Shown: positions 28,501 to 35,791 of the stretch, one piece after another
Numbering within the stretch: the stretch's first letter is position 1
Layout: the number at the start of each line of letters is the position of its first letter
Made by a program: the position numbers and the translations under genes
Notes under the pieces: model-generated
Seen by the model: the letters and a program-made list of their open reading frames with translations, nothing else
Databases searched by the model: none
Told to the model about the DNA's origin: nothing
IMG/VR virus record: IMGVR_UViG_3300001041_000012
Coordinates: 1 to 64,000 of that record
DNA: 64,000 nucleotides
DNA from: a virus
Direction: 5' to 3' (one strand)

Positions 28501-31406
28501 CGAGAACTCCGAAAGATAAAGTTACCAGTAAACGCGATATCTTGAATAATTAAATTCGAGATATCAGTATTAGTTGATTTAATGAAGTACGCAGTAGCTC
28601 CGATACTAACTGATTTAAGTGTTGCTCTAGATTCTATCGTACCATTAGAAACTAGATTTATAACTGTCGTACTTATGCCGCTACTTAATTGTACAACGCT
28701 TCCAGCATTTAAGATAAAATTATTAAAGGTGTTGTTTCCGTATACCGCGGTTATGCCATTAAATTCAATTGAGTTATAAGTTACACTAAGTCCCTGAAAC
28801 GAGCCGTTTCCATTCATAACAAATTTTGCAGTATTGGGCGTATACGTAAAGCTCGTTACACTAAATAATACAGTATTACAATTAATAATTGATGATCCTA
28901 GAGTTAATGTTCTAATAGTAGCACCATTACTATAAAGACCTCCACAAGTAAGAGTTTTATCATTGGTATTTAAAGTCCCGTATTGATGACTAAAAATACC
29001 AGTCCCGATATTCAAATCGTCTTGTAGTATAACAGAGCAACCCGCAATAACAGTCTGTATATAAAGATTTCCTACAAAACCATTGCCAGTAATTTTACAG
29101 GGATTCGTTGGAGAAACAATACTTAGATAACCAATAATAGTACTAACGAACCCTGGATCAAGTACAATATTACCATTAATATTGATAGCATTGCCGCCTG
29201 TAAATGTTGGATTATAACTAACACCAGTCCAGTTAATATCTCGACAAGTAAGAATAGAGTTAACCGTAACGGTCTGACCGGTTGCCGTGAAAGAATTAGC
29301 GTCGAAGAGAATATTATCAATTAAAGTCGGTAACGGTTCTCCGCCGGGGCCTCCAGAATAAGATGACCAATGAACAGAATCATTAGTATTCCCTGACCCA
29401 CCTACCCAGTATTTAAAAAACTGTACAATACCAGTATTACCACTGATATTTTTACTGTCCCTAAATAAGAACATACTTGTAGCATCAAAAGCACTAGAGA
29501 ACTTAATATCTTGAACAATTAAGTTCGAAGTATCAATCGTTGTGTTTGGCTTATATAATACAAGGTTAGCTGGAGACCCAGGTGTGACGGATTGAATCGT
29601 CGCTCTAGATTCAAGTGTTGCATTCGAAACAACGTCTTTAACATAAACATTTGATGTAGTTGCACTAGGTAATTTAATAATAGCATTCGGATCAAGAGTC
29701 ATCGTATTCATAATTAAAGTACTAGTGGCCGTAGAAACTACTGTTAGTCCATTAAACTCAATAGTACCAAACGATAAACTATTAGTGCCGATAGCTAGAG
29801 CCCCGATACCTGTTAAAATAAATGTTGCAGATGTCATACTGTTACTAAAGTTTGTGTTAACTGTAAAATCTATATTAGCGCAATTAATAACACTAGAACC
29901 TAATCCTATATATCTAGAATTAGCGTTGTTAGAGTTAAAGGCTCCACAGGTAATATTATGGCTGTTTGAATAAAAGCTTCCGGTGTTGACATACAAAGTA
30001 TAGTTTCCGATACTTAGATCATCTTGTAGATACCAATTAGCGTTTACAGTATCAAAACTTAAATTACCATTTAAGACTATTCCTGAACTTGTAATAGTCT
30101 TATTAAGATTATTTAAGCTGTTAAAACTTAAGTATAAGACATTACACGTCATACTGGGATTAAACGTTGCTGATCCATAGATATTCAATTGAGACGTTCC
30201 CGTTAAGTCTGGACTATATAAGGCACCCGTCCAATCAATATCCCGACAATAAGCAACGGAGTTTACCGTGACAACCTGGTCATCACTAGTAAATGAATTC
30301 TCATCGAAGTAAACATTATCTAAACCAGTTGCTGTTGGAATAGGTTCTCCGCCGACCCCGCCACTTGTCAAAGACCAGTGAGCGGTCTGTGTCCAGCTTC
30401 CGGTACCGCCGACCCAATATTTAAAGAATTGCATATAACCTGAGTTACCGCTAACGTTCTTAGAATTTCTAAATAAGAACATAGCATTTGAATTATTAGC
30501 ATTGATATCTTGAATAATTAAATTCGAGATATCAATCGTACCAGAAGTAGCTTTGTAAAGATAAGCTGGAGTACCTGCAGAATTAGATTTAAGTGTTGCC
30601 CTTGTTGTCGGCGTTGAATTAGTCGTCATATTAACGACGGTCATCGTAGTGCCATACACTAATTGAACCGTAACGCCTGCATCGATAACAAAGTTAGTAA
30701 AGGTATTTGAAGTATGTACTGTCGTGACACCTGATGCAAATTCAATATTATTAAATAAAGCATAGGTGCTATTAAATGTTCCGCCGCCTGTCATGATCCA
30801 CTGAGCGGAATCCGCAAGAAATGAAAGACCGGTTATTGAACTAATACTTACTGATCCGCAGCGAATAACTGAAGCACCTAACGAAAGTGTTCTGACTAAA
30901 GTTCCATCAGTATTAAATACTGAACAAGTAATGTCCTTATCATTGGAGTTAAAGGTTCCGGCCTTTACCATGAATACAGTATTACTTGTTGTTAGATCAT
31001 CTAACAATGTCCAACCGCCCGTAGTGCTATTAAATGTTATGGTTTTTAATGGTTGTCCCGCGCTTGTTATTGTTCTACCAAACGACGTACTAACAAGGTT
31101 TATTCCTCCAGAAAATGAACATATCATTTCAGGAATTAATGTTAGAGATCCGTAGATATTTAATACATAAGATGCTCCAGTTAGCGTTGGTGTAAATTTA
31201 ACACCCGTCCAAGTTATATCTAGGCAATTCGCTATAGCACCTATTGTAACGATTTGGCCTTCAGCAGTAAACGAGGCGGAATCAAAAATAACATTATCTG
31301 CAGATGTTGGAACACTTGCGCCTCCAGCTCCGCCTGATGTAGCAGACCAGTGAGTGGTCGTCGCATCCCAGTTTCCAATACCGCCTACCCAATAACGATT
31401 AGCCAT
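22569..31406 (-). CDS. Giant modular tail fibre/adhesin (2945 aa)
   Basis: Residues 1-1938 are six tandem repeats of about 320 aa, starting at residues 3, 329, 665, 982, 1298 and 1620. Each opens with (K/R/H)-x-W-V-x-G-x-G and runs through HWS-x-x-S/D-G-G, SFT-x-x-x-Q-V, a W-(T/L) turn and TLTLGSS-like strands; a beta-solenoid stalk is inferred. Then come an Fn3-like unit (about 1945-2025), a SPRY domain (about 2040-2205; GKFYWEVKN, GIALDMDAGTLIFYKDG), a lectin half (about 2215-2300), an F5/8C domain (about 2305-2430), the second lectin half ending GFRPVL near 2544, and a C-terminal module shared with the 721-aa protein, ending LNAWAYSW. The ATG at 31406 has only a weak SD, so output may depend on coupling. 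The binding tip sits at the C-terminal end of a long stalk. Confidence 0.8.
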   Translation of the reverse strand: MANRYWVGGIGNWDATTTHWSATSGGAGGASVPTSADNVIFDSASFTAEGQIVTIGAIANCLDITWTGVKFTPTLTGASYVLNIYGSLTLIPEMICSFSGGINLVSTSFGRTITSAGQPLKTITFNSTTGGWTLLDDLTTSNTVFMVKAGTFNSNDKDITCSVFNTDGTLVRTLSLGASVIRCGSVSISSITGLSFLADSAQWIMTGGGTFNSTYALFNNIEFASGVTTVHTSNTFTNFVIDAGVTVQLVYGTTMTVVNMTTNSTPTTRATLKSNSAGTPAYLYKATSGTIDISNLIIQDINANNSNAMFLFRNSKNVSGNSGYMQFFKYWVGGTGSWTQTAHWSLTSGGVGGEPIPTATGLDNVYFDENSFTSDDQVVTVNSVAYCRDIDWTGALYSPDLTGTSQLNIYGSATFNPSMTCNVLYLSFNSLNNLNKTITSSGIVLNGNLSFDTVNANWYLQDDLSIGNYTLYVNTGSFYSNSHNITCGAFNSNNANSRYIGLGSSVINCANIDFTVNTNFSNSMTSATFILTGIGALAIGTNSLSFGTIEFNGLTVVSTATSTLIMNTMTLDPNAIIKLPSATTSNVYVKDVVSNATLESRATIQSVTPGSPANLVLYKPNTTIDTSNLIVQDIKFSSAFDATSMFLFRDSKNISGNTGIVQFFKYWVGGSGNTNDSVHWSSYSGGPGGEPLPTLIDNILFDANSFTATGQTVTVNSILTCRDINWTGVSYNPTFTGGNAININGNIVLDPGFVSTIIGYLSIVSPTNPCKITGNGFVGNLYIQTVIAGCSVILQDDLNIGTGIFSHQYGTLNTNDKTLTCGGLYSNGATIRTLTLGSSIINCNTVLFSVTSFTYTPNTAKFVMNGNGSFQGLSVTYNSIEFNGITAVYGNNTFNNFILNAGSVVQLSSGISTTVINLVSNGTIESRATLKSVSIGATAYFIKSTNTDISNLIIQDIAFTGNFIFRSSRNVSGNSGAIQFFKYWVGGSGTWSDINHWSLTSGGSGGESVPTTQYDNILFDANSFTATGQTVNMNNAITCRDISYLDVLYTPSFSGAGYPNVYGDMVFSPDMTYSSTNYTMIKGASSKITSNGLVMVNSIQTNAGCSLILQDDLNLGTGTFNHQYGVLNTNNKTLTCAGFYSNSTNSRTLTLGSSIVKCASVYFNGSGLTYTANTAQWVMEGTGVFDGVSLSHASIEFNGITTLPKACSFTNIILDVGCVVNLPVSTTITTTNMVSNATAAAKATLQSATTGTIAYLTKSSGSFDVNHIIARDIAATSGSFFRKSQNLGNNTGITFDSHYWVEGTGNWSDVSHWAYTSGAVGGSEGAQVPNKFENVVFDVNSFTNDGQVVTADIDTIFQDMKWTDATHNPTFNSSKVLTINGSITLIPNMMWIQTGAIVFSSLGTYNITSAGNVLTTSDLNIQTSGCNIVLLDDLIIGNYINHQYGTLNLNGFTITCNYYYAPWGNTHGLIFGTTGKFICVSAYIVSTGLTYASNTGSFVMVGNGTFTGSSLAYLSIEIQGTTIISGSTTFANFIVGPNSVTKLTNGSIQYITNLVSNATPLNRATIQSANPGTSATIQKSIAGSVSNLTVKDIYSNSSMITCKNSQNVSGNTGSISFPDRIWVNGTGFWNDTNHWSTYDGGPGGASVPTATDPVYFTAYSFTAFNQVITINATANCLDMDWTGVLNIPTLDGTYALNVYGNLILNPYMNIPYSGLFSLKSTSPQSITTNGLVLNNLNFNSTAACTLQDDLSVATTLSLVTGTLNTNNKTISCNTFDSNYSSTRALTLGSSVINVSSNFNIQTSTGLSLTCGTSIINMAGSNVQFNGGSLTYSTLNSNGSVVLITGSNTFNTLIINADMATKLTSGTTQTVTSFISTGIAGHLSILQSSVAGTPATIRKISGSVDTSFVSVQDIKITGTLNYFLVRNSVDVSGNTGVQFDFNSPILNIAISNIGPGDGTLTWSQYGEATGYNVYDSDDKLIAIMYGIDSTTSRIANLLANGSYTFKLSAFNETQESSKNLVSLNTPAIVIPNTWSPVDKGTQVVLSNNNLTMTATGGWVNGGIRGLYGVSSGKFYWEVKNISGVPTAGAAIGIGNSLALLTSFDTTTNSRTYLANGKKYPENIAYGVSYAANSIIGIALDMDAGTLIFYKDGVSQGVSHTNVKTMGVVYPYITSSTSTGVNSATINFGATAFTYPIPEGYSAYIQATTSTANVRSNPLTMDVGDYLSCRYTATSNTVGQFTELGMAQGTLIPPSSAVAPDGYFNFIYVGDDEQGHRVLVADRCVQNTIAWDTLNLSSITTGNGMPYVTYGNNLCASGTAIENNHYSGQVAALAFDGSISSAWYSLETSNQSGVSWIGYDFGMGNPKAIRQMRLYTYSSTSCNLSSVKIQSSNDNVIWDTVSVNTISTTVNTWVTMNLQDSPSARYWRILANANSADRWTVREVQMFASSLLPNTNYSIRLLTGPTTALDTDNEYDKYIVNSDLNGTITAGDNNIWNWAKLYTKTSTTDSPNGSSYRVLMGWDTIRQRSYVTSPSAVATDGFRPVLVVDIPQNKYLFQDGAFIKSFINSSWQTVGNVPVTPYMFLTYGITSLQAITDPILRQLAAPKLLIQSDSASTRLDIMAAPVPKVVLSNIDISLSDVNNIYNFALATTLIGNGTIRLLVSGSSGITWKGYVDNAWIPIDTSNLADVKSKGISLITLASIPSADWNDLTSLSHKIRFGYYLEQLSSYDVVKINAITGLLDIVGLWSNAVVGIDYNYNYPQNDILRMVLSTSGTYKITMSDVYGGNSVTADAINVYLATIANVQGINDMMAQELAMTNFKLDSYTNASKNSMKNLIIDCFNDTTGLDLINTTATFDSSAKSMKLGIVQSNNDMTSSIPTAILLTVDETLDAGSITYQVSRDGGLSWVVILPQVKTAITSGSGLSIIVKANITGDAQLNAWAYSWS
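28313..28365 (-). repeat. 53-bp exact direct repeat, copy in unit 4
   Basis: These 53 bases are identical to 29267-29319, 954 bases away, in the preceding repeat unit. They encode the segment around NILFDANSFTATGQTV. The surrounding sequence of the two units is diverged, so the exact match points to recent exchange or strong local constraint. Confidence 0.85.
29267..29319 (-). repeat. 53-bp exact direct repeat, copy in unit 3
   Basis: Partner of 28313-28365. Both copies lie at the same place within their repeat unit, so the register of the tandem array is preserved. Confidence 0.85.
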
Positions 31407-31434
31407 TATATCAACTACTTTCTTGATTAGTTAA

Positions 31435-31448
31435 GCTTAAATTTAAGC
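31435..31448 (-). promoter_or_regulatory. Intercistronic palindrome at a gene junction
   Basis: A perfect 14-base palindrome GCTTAAATTTAAGC overlaps the TAA stop of the 539-aa gene. An overlapping TTAAGCTTAA palindrome lies at 31431-31440. It is AT-rich and would be a weak hairpin. It is listed because it matches the position of the other junction palindromes. Confidence 0.45.
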
Positions 31449-33062
31449 CTCATAGTATTTTAAAACCGGACGGAATCCCGAGGTAGAATTTGATGCTAAC
31501 GTATAGAGATCCGTAAGTAACGATGGGCCGCTTCGATAAACTCTAGTAGCATAAGTATTAAGTGAATTAATTGGTGTTTCCTGGGTCCATGACGCTCCAT
31601 TAAGTTTCCAGTGCCATACATTATCATCGCCGGCTGTAATTTTACCATCAAGATCAGATAATCGAATAAAGGTATCCCATTCGTTATTTGGCGGATAGGC
31701 ACCTAAATTAGCATTCACCGAAGTTGATGTACCGTAGGTATCAATATAACCGTTACCTCCAGATAATGATTTAACATGAATATTACTAGTAAAGTTATTA
31801 GACTCCATCATTTGAACCTCTGACACAATCCAATTACTTAACGTGCAATTGGCATTTGCTAAGAGTCTCCAGTATTGATTTGAGCCAGAAACAGGTAAGG
31901 CAAACGCTTGAGCGGTCGTTACGGATGTAGATGGAGTAATCGTTTCTATGGTTATCCAGTTGGTTTTATCCGATGAACTCTGGACGATAATACTTGACAT
32001 AGCACTCGGAGCAATCGCTTGAGAGAGAACAATTTGTCGTATATGTCTTGGAATTAAAAAATCATAACCGATCCATGATGCTCCATTAATATCAGTATTA
32101 TACTCTAAGGATTTCCATGTTGTTCCAGTGTTAGTGTCAAAGGCATTCAAAGGGATATAGACTGTATTATGGTTATTTTCAATAGGAACACCAGCAATAC
32201 AAATGTTACCTCCATATGGAGGTACCGTATTGTTACCTTCAATAAACTTTGCAATATTTAAGGCGTCCCAGCTAATTCCGGTTTGAACGACACGATCAGC
32301 AATCCATGTGCCTTTACTTACTTTAACAAAGTTAAATAGTCCATTAGGTGTCGCCGTTCCAGTAACGGGGATCTCACTAGCAACGCAAACTCCAAGTTCA
32401 GAAAAAACACCAGCCGTGTTTGAGATTGCTGTATAACGACAAGGAATCATGTCGCCAGGTTTTGTGTTATTTAAATCTGTTACCATGTTACCAAGGGAAA
32501 CTTGTGTTAACTCTTGTGGCCATAGTGGTCTATAGCCACTTGGAATAGAATAACTAAAGGCACTAGCTCCAAAATTAACAGTAGAAACCGTTGATACTGT
32601 GGAATAGCTTATTGCTATTGGATAAACAATACCTAAAGTTTTAAGATCGCTAAAAGCGATACCTTGAGACACGCCATTCTTATAAAACGTAATTGTACCA
32701 ATATCCATATCGAGAGCAACGCCGATAACATTTCCTACAACAAAGGCCGTAGTGTAGGCTAGGACTCCGGGGATCAAGGTTCCAGCTCCTGGATTACATG
32801 TACGAATTGTTGCACTCGACAGTGGAGCAGAAGTCATAGAAGTGTTAACATCTGATATACCGATCACATGATTAAGAGCAGTACTGAGTAAAACTTCCCA
32901 ATACCATTTTCCTTCAGAGATGCCTTGAGTTGCTCGCGTAGCAATATTCTCTGCAGTAGTTTGTATTGTTAGGTTATTATTGCTTAGATTAATTTCGCCG
33001 GCCTTATCAGCAGTGCTCCATGTAACTTTAGTTGTTGAATAATCTCGTCCCGTAATTGCCAT
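31443..33062 (-). CDS. Receptor-binding protein: SPRY, split lectin fold and F5/8C
   Basis: A 539-aa protein from ATG 33062. The SD is weak and the start lies two bases after the previous stop, suggesting translational coupling. Residues about 20-180 are a SPRY domain (GKWYWEVLLS, HVIGISDV, GVALDMDIGTITFYKNG). About 199-280 is the first lectin half (GDMIPCRYTAISNTAGVFSE, IADRVVQTGISWDALN). About 285-420 is a discoidin domain (LNAFDTNTGTTWKS, ASWIGYDF, IIVQSSSDKTNW, YWRLLANANC). About 428-536 is the second half (SLSGGNGYIDTYG, NEWDTFIRLSDLDGKI, DDNVWHW) ending GFRPVL. It repeats the C-terminal architecture of the 2945-aa fibre without the stalk repeats. SPRY and discoidin domains are interaction domains, so a receptor-binding role is likely. 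Confidence 0.76.
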   Translation of the reverse strand: MAITGRDYSTTKVTWSTADKAGEINLSNNNLTIQTTAENIATRATQGISEGKWYWEVLLSTALNHVIGISDVNTSMTSAPLSSATIRTCNPGAGTLIPGVLAYTTAFVVGNVIGVALDMDIGTITFYKNGVSQGIAFSDLKTLGIVYPIAISYSTVSTVSTVNFGASAFSYSIPSGYRPLWPQELTQVSLGNMVTDLNNTKPGDMIPCRYTAISNTAGVFSELGVCVASEIPVTGTATPNGLFNFVKVSKGTWIADRVVQTGISWDALNIAKFIEGNNTVPPYGGNICIAGVPIENNHNTVYIPLNAFDTNTGTTWKSLEYNTDINGASWIGYDFLIPRHIRQIVLSQAIAPSAMSSIIVQSSSDKTNWITIETITPSTSVTTAQAFALPVSGSNQYWRLLANANCTLSNWIVSEVQMMESNNFTSNIHVKSLSGGNGYIDTYGTSTSVNANLGAYPPNNEWDTFIRLSDLDGKITAGDDNVWHWKLNGASWTQETPINSLNTYATRVYRSGPSLLTDLYTLASNSTSGFRPVLKYYEA

Positions 33063-33063
33063 A

Positions 33064-33678
33064 TTAGTTCACAACCAATCTATCAATAGATTTATACGCA
33101 GAAAGATCAATAGCAATACTATATAAATGACTCGTGCCAAAAACACCTTCATCAACAATTGGAAGTGAATAGCTATTTATTAGATAAAGCTGTCCATCAA
33201 ATGTCACTTGATCATCGTGAATAAAATCTTCAGCATCACTTGCTAGAAAATCACATTCAACCGTTGTAACGTTGTCCGTTCCTGGAACAAACTTTAATAC
33301 TTCAATAGGAGGACGATCATAATTCGTTGTTGCGGTAATTGCAATATCACACGAATAATTAGCAGGAACATTGATAAGATTAATTTGCTGAGTATTCGAT
33401 GCCAATGGGGACCCGCCCGTTGGCTCTTCATCATCGGGTGTTGATGTAGTTCCTCCTACGGGAACATATTCATCATGAATACCATCCCATCTCATAAAGA
33501 GATTGGTATTCTTTATTAAATAAAGATCGCCATCGTTTTCGCTAGAAAGTGGTAGATTATCTACAGTAGCAACTGGGCCCTTGTAAAATTTAGCTCCAAT
33601 TAAATGACTTAAGGCTAAATCTTCATCGGTATTCTTAATTTGTAATTGTTCAATTAGACTAGATATTATTGGTTTCAT
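33064..33678 (-). CDS. Fibre base/stem protein with shared N and C domains
   Basis: A 204-aa protein from ATG 33678, SD AAAGGAGGT. Residues about 30-75 (FYKGPVATVDNLPLSSENDG, GDLYLIKNTNLFMRWDG, YVPVGG) match a segment of the preceding 393-aa fibre protein (SYKGPVDNVNSLPVSSDNDG). This type of linker is common between fibre modules. After a glycine/threonine linker, about 98-204 (INLINVPANYSCDIAITATT, DRPPIEVLKFVPGTDN, IDLSAYKSIDRLVVN) match the C-terminal half of the 173-aa protein at 19820-20341. It is therefore a hybrid of neighbouring modules and precedes a SPRY/lectin adhesin, as its homologue precedes another. A stem or adapter role is inferred. Confidence 0.72.
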   Translation of the reverse strand: MKPIISSLIEQLQIKNTDEDLALSHLIGAKFYKGPVATVDNLPLSSENDGDLYLIKNTNLFMRWDGIHDEYVPVGGTTSTPDDEEPTGGSPLASNTQQINLINVPANYSCDIAITATTNYDRPPIEVLKFVPGTDNVTTVECDFLASDAEDFIHDDQVTFDGQLYLINSYSLPIVDEGVFGTSHLYSIAIDLSAYKSIDRLVVN

Positions 33679-33702
33679 AATTAATCTACCTCCTTTAAAC
33701 TC

Positions 33703-34884
33703 TTACTGGGCTAATCTTGCCAGTACTTGGTCAGCGATTGTATTAATAAGCTCTGATAGTTGACCTTCAATTGCCTCAGAGAGAAGCGTTATCTGACTGT
33801 CAGTATAAGATGACGTTGTCAGTATAAGCTCGTTAATTGCTGAAACAATCGTTAATTTATTATCAGTATTTAATTCCGTTAAATCACCAACGTTACTTGA
33901 CATATCGCTCCATACTTCGAATTGTAATTTATCTCCGATATCTAAACTAAAGCCGATTAAATCAATCGTAACTCCATCGTCATTTCGAATATAATTATCA
34001 AATTCATAAAGTCGTAAGTTGTCTAAATAGACCTTTAAAATATCCGTTACACGATTATAATGACCTTCATTAATAACAATGTTTGTAATGCCATCAGAAT
34101 CTGCGACATATGTTGACTCTGAAAAGGTTCCATTGGCAACGCCAGAACCATAGGTTGAAACTGCACTCTTAATCTCATTAATAGCTGATACAATATTTGC
34201 CTTACTGTTTGTATCTAGTAAGTTTAAGTTACCAAGATTATCAGAGACGTCTTTTAACACTTCGAATTGTAGTTTTTCACCAGCCTTTAGGCTAAAGCCT
34301 ATTAGGTTAATAGATCTGCCATCCTCGCTGCGCGTGTAATTATCCGGTTCGTAAAGTCGTAGATTTTCAAAGTACACTCGTAAAACATCATTTAAGGGAT
34401 TGTAATCAAACTGATTGATAACAACGTTTGTAATACCATCAACTAAAGCAACTGAACTTGATTCAGAGATAGCATTTGTAGCGCCTAAGCCGTCTGACTG
34501 TCCCGATCCTGATCCTCCAACAGGCTTATAAACTGCAAGTGTAGCACTCCATCGTACGAAGGAACTAGAATCCATGATTAAGTAAACATCGCCATCATTA
34601 TCGCTTGAAACGGGTAGAGAGTTAACGTTGTCAACGGGGCCCTTATAGCTCTTAGGACCCGCGCCTAAGTCTGAAAGAACGCCTTGAATATTAATAACAT
34701 CTTCACTGAGACTATTAATTGTTTCACTTGCCTCGGTGAAGTTTATATTAATATCTGATATATCAGTATTTAGCTGAGTGATCGATGTGTCAAACCCTGA
34801 GATTTGATCAGCTAAATTTGTAGACTCCTGATTAGGGCCCACAGAGGCAATCTGCCTTGGATTTAATTTAGTGCGAGTTGTCAT
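33703..34884 (-). CDS. Tail fibre protein with coiled coil and internal duplication
   Basis: A 393-aa protein. ATG 34884 is favoured over GTG 34893 because the SD GTAGGTG includes that GTG and is six bases from the ATG. Residues about 20-75 form a coiled coil (ISGFDTSITQLNTDISDINI, EASETINSLSEDVI). Next is the SYKGPV...NDGDVYLI linker unit (about 78-120). Two copies of an about 85-aa domain follow, near 140-225 and 247-335. Each has a VADSDGITNIVIN-type start, a VYF/LDNLRLYE-x-DNY core, an INLIGFSL turn and a KLQFEV strand, separated by a helix (KANIVSAINEIKSA). A C-terminal helix ends the protein. It is the first gene of the adhesin cassette, consistent with the fibre nearest the baseplate. 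Confidence 0.74.
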   Translation of the reverse strand: MTTRTKLNPRQIASVGPNQESTNLADQISGFDTSITQLNTDISDININFTEASETINSLSEDVINIQGVLSDLGAGPKSYKGPVDNVNSLPVSSDNDGDVYLIMDSSSFVRWSATLAVYKPVGGSGSGQSDGLGATNAISESSSVALVDGITNVVINQFDYNPLNDVLRVYFENLRLYEPDNYTRSEDGRSINLIGFSLKAGEKLQFEVLKDVSDNLGNLNLLDTNSKANIVSAINEIKSAVSTYGSGVANGTFSESTYVADSDGITNIVINEGHYNRVTDILKVYLDNLRLYEFDNYIRNDDGVTIDLIGFSLDIGDKLQFEVWSDMSSNVGDLTELNTDNKLTIVSAINELILTTSSYTDSQITLLSEAIEGQLSELINTIADQVLARLAQ

Positions 34885-34938
34885 ATCTATCACCTACTCA
34901 TTATAGTTCATGGCAGTTAACCACGATAATGATCTCAT

Positions 34939-34944
34939 ATTATA
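34939..34944 (-). promoter_or_regulatory. Possible -10 element before the fibre cassette
   Basis: The 89-base gap between the baseplate-J-like gene and the first fibre gene holds two TATAAT hexamers on the minus strand, at 34939-34944 and 34900-34905. Neither has a convincing -35 at 16-18 bases. The upstream one would leave a leader of about 48 bases; the downstream one would leave almost none. The gap marks a module boundary, so a promoter is plausible but weakly supported. Confidence 0.25.
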
Positions 34945-34973
34945 TAAACCACGTAGAGTGGCTGATTTGTGAC

Positions 34974-35789
34974 TTAGTGTACATCGATTGCATTAGGTTT
35001 TGAGGATTCAATAAAGCGTTCATTCCATTTACTATCTTGGTTTGTAGCTAATGCTAGTCTGCCATTAATGGCAAAGCTCGTGATTTGGTAATCATAGATT
35101 GTCTCAGAGATACTCATAATGATTTCGTTGATCTCATTAATAACAATCGACTCGCCCGGCATTCGAGAGTTAATATAATCTCGAATTAATTGCTTAGCCT
35201 GAATTGTTATGATCTTTTTCGTAGCATCATCGGTTCCTTTAGTAAAGATAATCATAGCCTTAAACTCTATAGGAATCGTCTTGGGAATAAAGACGGCGAA
35301 TCGTATACCGTATCCTTTAACTTCATTGATCTTAGATTGAACTTCATTAATGGTTTCCTGACTTGTATTAGGGGTATCGGTAATAATATAAATTGAGAAA
35401 GACCCAGTACCGAATGTATAGGGTTTTAATATAACATTCTTAACAAGATCCACTGAAAGAGCTGCAAGTCGTATCGCTGTTTCGTTTGCCGAGGCAATCG
35501 TTAAAACTTGATTGCAAACTCTATATTTGTAATTGTCATCCGATTCACCCGTTATACGAGGACAACTAAGCATGAAACCAATCAGATCAATATTACCTTC
35601 CGTTGCTTGAGAGATACAGGCCTGAGCTAAATTAAGACTAAAGATACTATAAAACTCTGATAAGTTTTCATTCATAATAGCAAGGAGTAATCGTGCAACG
35701 CCGCCTGGCCCTATCTCAGTAATTGAAGTACCACTGAGACGTTCCATAGTCTGAGTCATTAGCTCATCTAAAGACTTTGTAATGATCAT
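34974..35789 (-). CDS. Baseplate J-like wedge protein
   Basis: A 271-aa protein from ATG 35789, SD GAGGTAT. It has the usual plan of baseplate-J/gp6-type proteins. A helical N terminus (LDELMTQTMERLSG, GPGGVARLLLAIMNENL, IDLIGFMLSCPRITGESDDN) leads to a central alpha/beta region with SFSIYIITDTPNTSQETINE, where ring-forming wedge proteins contact each other. A C-terminal beta domain follows (IPIEFKAMIIFTKGTDDATK). It is on the short side for the family. It sits directly after a gp25-like gene, as in many contractile tails, and before the fibre genes it would anchor. The order spike, gp25, J strongly supports the call. Confidence 0.82.
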   Translation of the reverse strand: MIITKSLDELMTQTMERLSGTSITEIGPGGVARLLLAIMNENLSEFYSIFSLNLAQACISQATEGNIDLIGFMLSCPRITGESDDNYKYRVCNQVLTIASANETAIRLAALSVDLVKNVILKPYTFGTGSFSIYIITDTPNTSQETINEVQSKINEVKGYGIRFAVFIPKTIPIEFKAMIIFTKGTDDATKKIITIQAKQLIRDYINSRMPGESIVINEINEIIMSISETIYDYQITSFAINGRLALATNQDSKWNERFIESSKPNAIDVH

Positions 35790-35791
35790 GC

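Larger units (their letters stand above)
25592..31406 (-). repeat. Six tandem about 0.95-1.0 kb coding repeats
   Basis: Unit starts, judged by the conserved aromatic-Trp-Val motif, are at about 31400, 30422, 29414, 28463, 27515 and 26549; the last unit ends near 25592. Units differ in most positions but share motif order and spacing. The fifth and sixth are the most divergent in the first line (HYWVEGTGNW, RIWVNGTGFW). A seventh, single unit opens the neighbouring gene at 22529. Confidence 0.85.
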
